The translations under genes and the position numbers were made by a program. The notes beneath the pieces are model-generated. The model searched no databases, was not told the DNA's origin, and saw only the letters and a program-made list of their open reading frames with translations. Below, one piece after another: positions 5,354-8,458 of a stretch of 8,458 nucleotides of DNA. The first letter of the stretch is position 1. Every line of letters starts with the position of its first letter. Source of the DNA: an uncultured Collinsella sp. (GTDB lineage: Bacteria > Actinomycetota > Coriobacteriia > Coriobacteriales > Coriobacteriaceae); NCBI GenBank assembly GCA_934654605.1, contig CAKUGH010000062.1, positions 1-8,458 on the forward strand. The letters run 5' to 3'.

Positions 5354-6664
5354 ATGAGCCAGTTCATCAACAACCCCGAGCACACCTTTGGTTTCGATAC
5401 CCTGCAGCTGCACGTTGGCCAGGAGAGCGCCGATCCCGCATCCGATGCCCGCGCCGTGCCTATCTATCAGACCACGAGCTACGTGTTCCGCAACGCCCAG
5501 CACGCCGCCGACCGCTTTGGCCTTGCCGACGCCGGTAACATCTACGGTCGTCTGACCAACTCCACCCAGGGTGTCTTCGAGGACCGTATCGCCGCGCTCG
5601 AGGGCGGCGTGGCCGGCCTCGCCGTTGCTTCCGGTGCTGCCGCTATCACCTACACCCTGCAGGCACTCGCCCAGGCCGGTGACCATGTGGTGGCCCAGAA
5701 GACCATCTACGGTGGTTCCTACAACCTGCTGGAGCACACGCTCTCCCAGTTTGGCGTCGAGACCACGTTTGTCGATGCCCATAACCTGGACGAGGTCGAG
5801 GGTGCCATCAAGGACAACACCACGGTCATCTACCTCGAGACGCTCGGCAACCCCAACTCCGACATCCCCAACATCGACGCCATTTCCGAGATCGCCAAGA
5901 AGCACGGTCTGCCGGTTGTCGTCGACAACACCTTTGGTACCCCGTATCTGTTCCGTCCACTGGAGCACGGTGCCAACATCGTCGTCCACTCCGCAACCAA
6001 GTTCATCGGTGGCCACGGTACGTCCTTGGGCGGCGTGATCGTCGACGGCGGTAACTTCGATTGGAAGGCGAGTGGCAAGTACGCCCAGATCGCCGAGCCC
6101 AACCCCTCCTACCACGGCGTCTCGTTTGCCGAGGCTGCTGGTCCCGCTGCCTTCGCAACCTATGTCCGCGCCATTCTGTTGCGTGACGAGGGCGCTTGCA
6201 TCAGCCCGTTCAACGCCTGGATCCTGCTCCAGGGTACCGAGACCCTGTCGCTGCGCGTCGACCGTCATGTCGAGAACACCAAGAAGGTCGTCGAGTTCCT
6301 AAACGGCGACAGCCATGTCGCCAAGGTGAACCACCCGAGCCTGCCTGAGCATCCCGATCACGAGCTCTACAAGGAGTACTTCCCCAACGGTGGTGCCTCG
6401 ATCTTTACCTTCGAGATCAAGGGCGGCCAGGAGGCCGCTTGGAAGTTCATCGACCACCTGCAGGTGTTCTCGCTGCTCGCCAACGTGGCCGACGTCAAGT
6501 CGCTCGTCGTGCACCCGGCTACCACCACGCACTCCCAGCTCTCTGCCGAGGAGCTCGCCGAGCAGAACATCACGCCCTCCACGATCCGTCTTTCCATCGG
6601 TACCGAGAACGCCGAGGACATCATTTGGGATCTGAAGCAGGCCTTCGCCGCGCTGGACGAGTAA
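5354..6664 (+). CDS. metY: O-acetylhomoserine sulfhydrylase (O-acetylhomoserine aminocarboxypropyltransferase)
   Basis: This 436-residue PLP enzyme of the Cys/Met metabolism family makes L-homocysteine from O-acetyl-L-homoserine and sulfide, the direct sulfhydrylation route to methionine, in the cytoplasm. The fold-type I landmarks are intact: YGRLTNST (Tyr64, Arg66, phosphate contacts from the neighbouring subunit), SGAAA (93-97), TIYGGSYN (Tyr119 stacking on PLP), ETLGNP (162-167), VVVDNTFGTP (Asp191, which binds the pyridine nitrogen) and HSATKFIGGHG with the Schiff-base Lys216. TIRLSIGTEN near the C-terminus holds the carboxylate-binding arginine. The length of about 430 and the insert around residues 234-275 point to the MetY/OAH sulfhydrylase branch rather than MetB/MetC (about 380-400). 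ATG 5354 has AAGGAG (5342-5347) 6 bases upstream. An in-frame extension to 5243 is unlikely. Some homologues also use O-acetylserine. Control is probably by the divergent LysR protein and the leader. Confidence 0.95.
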   Translation: MSQFINNPEHTFGFDTLQLHVGQESADPASDARAVPIYQTTSYVFRNAQHAADRFGLADAGNIYGRLTNSTQGVFEDRIAALEGGVAGLAVASGAAAITYTLQALAQAGDHVVAQKTIYGGSYNLLEHTLSQFGVETTFVDAHNLDEVEGAIKDNTTVIYLETLGNPNSDIPNIDAISEIAKKHGLPVVVDNTFGTPYLFRPLEHGANIVVHSATKFIGGHGTSLGGVIVDGGNFDWKASGKYAQIAEPNPSYHGVSFAEAAGPAAFATYVRAILLRDEGACISPFNAWILLQGTETLSLRVDRHVENTKKVVEFLNGDSHVAKVNHPSLPEHPDHELYKEYFPNGGASIFTFEIKGGQEAAWKFIDHLQVFSLLANVADVKSLVVHPATTTHSQLSAEELAEQNITPSTIRLSIGTENAEDIIWDLKQAFAALDE

Positions 6665-6724
6665 GGCGACTTGTGCAAGGACCCCTTGCGACTCGATAGG
6701 TATAACTGCATAAAATGCCTGCTC

Positions 6725-6765
6725 AAGGCGCCTGTGCGAACAATGTTTGCACAGGCGCCTTTTTT
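6725..6765 (+). terminator. Intrinsic terminator after metY
   Basis: AAGGCGCCTGTGC (6725-6737) and GCACAGGCGCCTT (6749-6761) form a perfect 13-bp GC-rich stem with an 11-base loop, followed directly by T's through 6765. It lies 61 bases after the metY stop and separates metY from the secreted-protein gene. A smaller perfect hairpin (GCAAGG 6675-6680, CCTTGC 6684-6689) sits between the stop and this terminator, without a T-run. Confidence 0.95.
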
Positions 6766-6976
6766 GCATAGGGAGCATGCCAAAACAGGGTTTTTGAGAC
6801 GCTTTATGCATTCGAGTTGTGGAAAACTCCTGTTGAGAGGATGTGAGTTTTACGCAATTGACGTGCACCTTTTGAGTAAAACCGCAGGTCGCGATTTGCT
6901 CGGGGTACTATGCAGCGCGATCGAATCACACGCAGCTTAAACGCAGCAAAAACGCACTACGGAGGTTTCCAGCTAC
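6766..6976 (+). promoter_or_regulatory. Upstream region of the secreted-protein gene, with competing inverted repeats
   Basis: No gene is seen in these 211 bases. AAAACTC (6823-6829) is complementary to GAGTTTT (6845-6851), and GTTTTAC (6847-6853) is complementary to GTAAAAC (6876-6882), so the middle element can pair with either side but not both. TTGACG (6858-6863) resembles a -35 and TACTAT (6906-6911) resembles a -10, but they are not correctly spaced from each other, so the promoter is not settled. The Shine-Dalgarno GGAGG (6961-6965) stands 11 bases before the ATG, a long but workable spacing. Confidence 0.4.
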
Positions 6977-7753
6977 ATGAGGATCGATTCACGAAAACCG
7001 AAAGCCGCCGCCCTTTCTGCCGCCTTGGCCGTGGCGCTTTTGGCGGGCGCCGGTGCAACCGATGCCCACGCGGCAACACTGCCCGATACGGTTGGATCTG
7101 CGCCGTCCGAGGCGACGCTGGTGCAGCCCGTCGACTATCGCGGCGATGGTTATGGCTCCATGCAGGAGTGGAACGCTTCGATGGAGGCCAAGCGCGATTC
7201 CCTTGAGATGCGCGCGCAGATCATTATGAATATGTATGGCGACTATGCTACCGATGATGAGCGTGCTGTCTTGCAGGGCTGCATCGACAACGCGGGTGGC
7301 CTTTTGACGATGGGGGAGGTCGACGCCAAGTCGACCGAGCTCGACGAGCTTCGCTCCACGCTTGAGGATGCCAAGCGCGAGGCGCTCGAGGCTGCGGCCG
7401 CCGAAGCCGAGGTTGCTGAGGCCGCTCAGGCTTCGTATTACAATGCCGGCTACGGCTCGTCTTACGCGTCCGCTGCGTATTACGCCAACGGCTCGGGCCT
7501 GACACGTTCGAGCGGCGTCAATAACTATAACGGCCGCCGCGAGACCTATTACAGCAGCAATGTGCTCTATCATCACCGCACGGGCGAGTGGACGCAGGAT
7601 TCTGAGGGCTTTTGGCGCGATTCCGATGGCTACTACGTTGTTGCTGCGGGCGATAAGGCCCAGGGCTCCACGTTTACCGGATCCAAGGGTGAGTGCAAGG
7701 TCTATGACTCCGGCTGCGCTGCCGGAACCACCGACTACTACACCGGCTGGTAA
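6977..7753 (+). CDS. Secreted protein with coiled coil, Tyr-rich linker and C-terminal 3D-like domain
   Basis: This is a 258-residue protein. Residues 1-32 form a Sec signal peptide: basic start (RIDSRKPK), hydrophobic AALSAALAVALLAGAGA, and an AHA cleavage site before Ala33. Residues about 60-152 are helical and charged, with a likely coiled coil at 114-150 ending in an Ala/Glu run. A Tyr/Ser/Gly/Asn-rich linker follows (153-190). Residues about 190-258 end in VYDSGCAAGTTDYYTGW. Its D-x-G-x-A-x-G-x-x-D-x-Y pattern resembles the closing motif of the 3D domain (double-psi barrel of MltA/RpfB/YocH-type cell-wall enzymes), and AAGDKAQGSTF fits the preceding P-x-GT strand. The two Cys at 240 and 247 could form a disulfide. 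A role at the cell wall, perhaps peptidoglycan cleavage or binding, is an inference; catalytic function is unproven. The start is supported by GGAGG 11 bases upstream and by the signal peptide. Confidence 0.83.
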   Translation: MRIDSRKPKAAALSAALAVALLAGAGATDAHAATLPDTVGSAPSEATLVQPVDYRGDGYGSMQEWNASMEAKRDSLEMRAQIIMNMYGDYATDDERAVLQGCIDNAGGLLTMGEVDAKSTELDELRSTLEDAKREALEAAAAEAEVAEAAQASYYNAGYGSSYASAAYYANGSGLTRSSGVNNYNGRRETYYSSNVLYHHRTGEWTQDSEGFWRDSDGYYVVAAGDKAQGSTFTGSKGECKVYDSGCAAGTTDYYTGW

Positions 7754-7940
7754 TCTTTTCGGCATCACAGATATTTGGCGGACGGGCTTCTTTACCGAGC
7801 TTTTGGGCAACGTAAAGGCGCCCGTTCTATGTATGCGCTTGAGTTAACAGAGCCTTTACCGTGGCGGTACGCCGCGCAAATGGACGCGGGGCACACTAGT
7901 TCATGAGAAATAAGGTCTTTCTCGTAGAGGAAGTGGTCTT
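7754..7940 (+). other. Structured intergenic region (long hairpin 7782-7825 with an alternative partner)
   Basis: ACGGGC (7782-7787) pairs with GCCCGT (7820-7825) and CTTTAC (7790-7795) with GTAAAG (7812-7817), with a two-base internal mismatch between them and a 16-base loop. Two more outer pairs (7780-7781 with 7826-7827) extend the stem. GTAAAGGC (7812-7819) is also an exact 8-base complement of GCCTTTAC (7852-7859), so a competing fold exists. Further short GC hairpins follow (GGCG-GTA-CGCC near 7864-7874). There is no T-run, so this is not a standard terminator. It may be a terminator variant for the secreted-protein gene, a leader structure for the small membrane protein or a small RNA. 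No promoter could be placed confidently. Confidence 0.45.
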
Positions 7941-8147
7941 GTGAACGCTCGAGATATCGCCGTCGCCGCCGTCGCATTGATGCTTGGCTGTCTTGGCCCT
8001 ACCGCCGCGCTCGTCGCGGGCATGCAGGGGTCATGCGGGGCTGCTCCTATCGTGGTCGGTGCGCTGATCGCGGCCGCGCTGCTGGGGAGCGCGGGCGTGG
8101 TCCTTTGTCGCGATGACGAGGACGAGGCTCCGGAGTCGCAGCTCTAA
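7941..8147 (+). CDS. Small two-helix membrane protein, unknown function
   Basis: This 68-residue hypothetical protein has two predicted membrane segments, about residues 5-28 (IAVAAVALMLGCLGPTAALV) and 34-56 (APIVVGALIAAALLGSAGVV), joined by a short Gly/Cys loop. It ends in a strongly acidic tail (RDDEDEAPESQL). The hairpin probably puts both ends on the same side of the membrane; the charged tail would then be cytoplasmic. Cysteines fall at 17, 32 and 56. The start is GTG at 7941, with AGAGGAAG upstream (7926-7933); no ATG earlier in frame is available. Codon choice resembles the neighbours, and a strong terminator follows within 80 bases, which together with the ribosome binding site argues that it is a real gene. 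No family was recognised. It is close enough to the secreted-protein gene to share a transcript, but a structured 187-base gap lies between. Confidence 0.68.
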   Translation: MNARDIAVAAVALMLGCLGPTAALVAGMQGSCGAAPIVVGALIAAALLGSAGVVLCRDDEDEAPESQL

Positions 8148-8184
8148 CCGTCGGGACATCGACTACTGGTTATAGATGAAGATG

Positions 8185-8221
8185 AAGGCCGCCGTAAGGG
8201 GAGTGCCCTTGCGGCGGCTTT
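8185..8221 (+). terminator. Terminator between the small membrane protein and panE genes
   Basis: GCCGCCGTAAGGG (8188-8200) and CCCTTGCGGCGGC (8206-8218) form a 13-bp stem with one G-U pair and a 5-base loop; A-T and G-T pairs extend the base. The T-tail is short (TTT at 8219-8221, then GCTGTTG). It lies between convergent genes and could stop transcription from both sides, although the minus-strand side has no proper T-run. Confidence 0.75.
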
Positions 8222-8254
8222 GCTGTTGAGCCTGTTGACGTGGTGAGTCGGGCG

Positions 8255-8458
8255 CTACCAGCTTGCCTCGATATCGCGAATGCGCTGATAGAGCCATTCG
8301 TTCTGCGGTGCCTGGATATCGTGCTTGGCTGCCAGGCGGCAAATGGTGCCCGCGAACTCCTCGACTTCGGTTTTGCGTCGCGCGACGCGGTCTTGCGCCA
8401 TCGACGGCATGCCGGCGGGATCGAGCCCCTCGATGAGGTGCACCATCTGCGTCAGGTC
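8255..8458 (-). CDS. panE: 2-dehydropantoate 2-reductase (ketopantoate reductase), C-terminal part
   Basis: The last 67 codons of a minus-strand gene are present; the frame is open to the right edge, so the N-terminal NADP-binding domain is outside the window. The visible part contains GMPSMAQDRVARRKTEVEEFAG followed by AAKHDIQAPQNEWLYQRIRDIE. This is the conserved ApbA/PanE C-terminal helical region: PSM-x-QD-x-x-x-x-R-x-TE-(V/I)-E-x-x-(N/A)-G, then the GI-x-TP-x-N-x-x-LY motif. The serine in PSM and the Asn in QNEW correspond to pantoate-contacting residues. PanE reduces 2-dehydropantoate to pantoate with NADPH in pantothenate/CoA synthesis. Paralogues of unknown specificity are common in gut Actinobacteria, so the exact substrate is less certain than the family. 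The stop is at 8255-8257, convergent with the small membrane protein gene. Confidence 0.86.
   Translation of the reverse strand, partial: DLTQMVHLIEGLDPAGMPSMAQDRVARRKTEVEEFAGTICRLAAKHDIQAPQNEWLYQRIRDIEASW

Noticed and set aside
5318..6268. 316-codon minus-strand open frame opposite metY
   Set aside because: It is antisense to an unambiguous PLP enzyme, composed of low-complexity Gly/Val/Asp sequence, with no domain and no ribosome binding site; an artefact of strong codon bias.
6671..6940. 89-codon plus-strand frame after metY
   Set aside because: It reads straight through the strong terminator at 6725-6765 and has no ribosome binding site.
6989..7810. 273-codon minus-strand open frame opposite the secreted protein
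   Set aside because: The sense frame has a signal peptide, ribosome binding site and recognisable C-terminal domain; the antisense frame runs through the 7782-7825 hairpin and has no ribosome binding site.
1..8458. Mobile element, CRISPR array, phage or toxin-antitoxin system
   Set aside because: No transposase, integrase, direct-repeat array, tRNA-flanked insertion or toxin/antitoxin pair is visible, and composition is even throughout.

Overview
The window looks like a piece of a Coriobacteriia chromosome, most likely Collinsella or a close relative. This is an inference from the moderately high GC content, G/C-biased third codon positions, strong AGGAG-type ribosome binding sites and the protein flavours. 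No rRNA, tRNA, mobile element, CRISPR array or phage gene is visible, and it reads as ordinary core or near-core chromosome.

Layout, left to right. Three plus-strand genes come first: the last 25 codons of a SlyD-like FKBP prolyl isomerase, a UreE-like protein starting 3 bases after it, and a Cof-type HAD phosphatase. A run of five minus-strand genes follows: LysR regulator (5080-4142), RNase HI (4078-3593, GTG start), Gfo/Idh/MocA oxidoreductase (3517-2411), acylphosphatase (2408-1998, 2 bases after the oxidoreductase stop) and a PerR-type Fur-family regulator (1936-1556). The HAD and Fur genes converge with 15 bases between them. Divergent from the LysR gene is metY (5354-6664), O-acetylhomoserine sulfhydrylase, ended by a textbook terminator. 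Then come a secreted protein with a C-terminal 3D-like domain (6977-7753), a structured 187-base gap, a 68-residue two-helix membrane protein (7941-8147), a terminator, and the C-terminal end of a minus-strand ketopantoate reductase (panE) that runs off the right edge.

How the genes fit together. The LysR/metY pair is a self-contained sulfur-assimilation module. Its shared 273-base intergenic region holds a good metY promoter (TTGACC, 17 bases, TACTAT), LysR-type dyads upstream of the -35, and a leader of about 178 nt. The leader has an unannotated 17-codon reading frame with two Cys and two Met codons and its own Shine-Dalgarno. The leader can fold into mutually exclusive stems, one containing a Cys codon. 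This makes it a candidate ribosome-mediated attenuator responding to cysteine or methionine, and it is the most interesting feature here. The SlyD-UreE pair suggests nickel or other metal handling, although no urease gene is visible. The PerR-type regulator has the full aspartate/histidine metal site expected of a peroxide sensor. Two further gaps (6766-6976 and 7754-7940) hold overlapping inverted repeats that could form alternative RNA structures.

All calls come from reading the sequence. No database search or RNA folding calculation was run.
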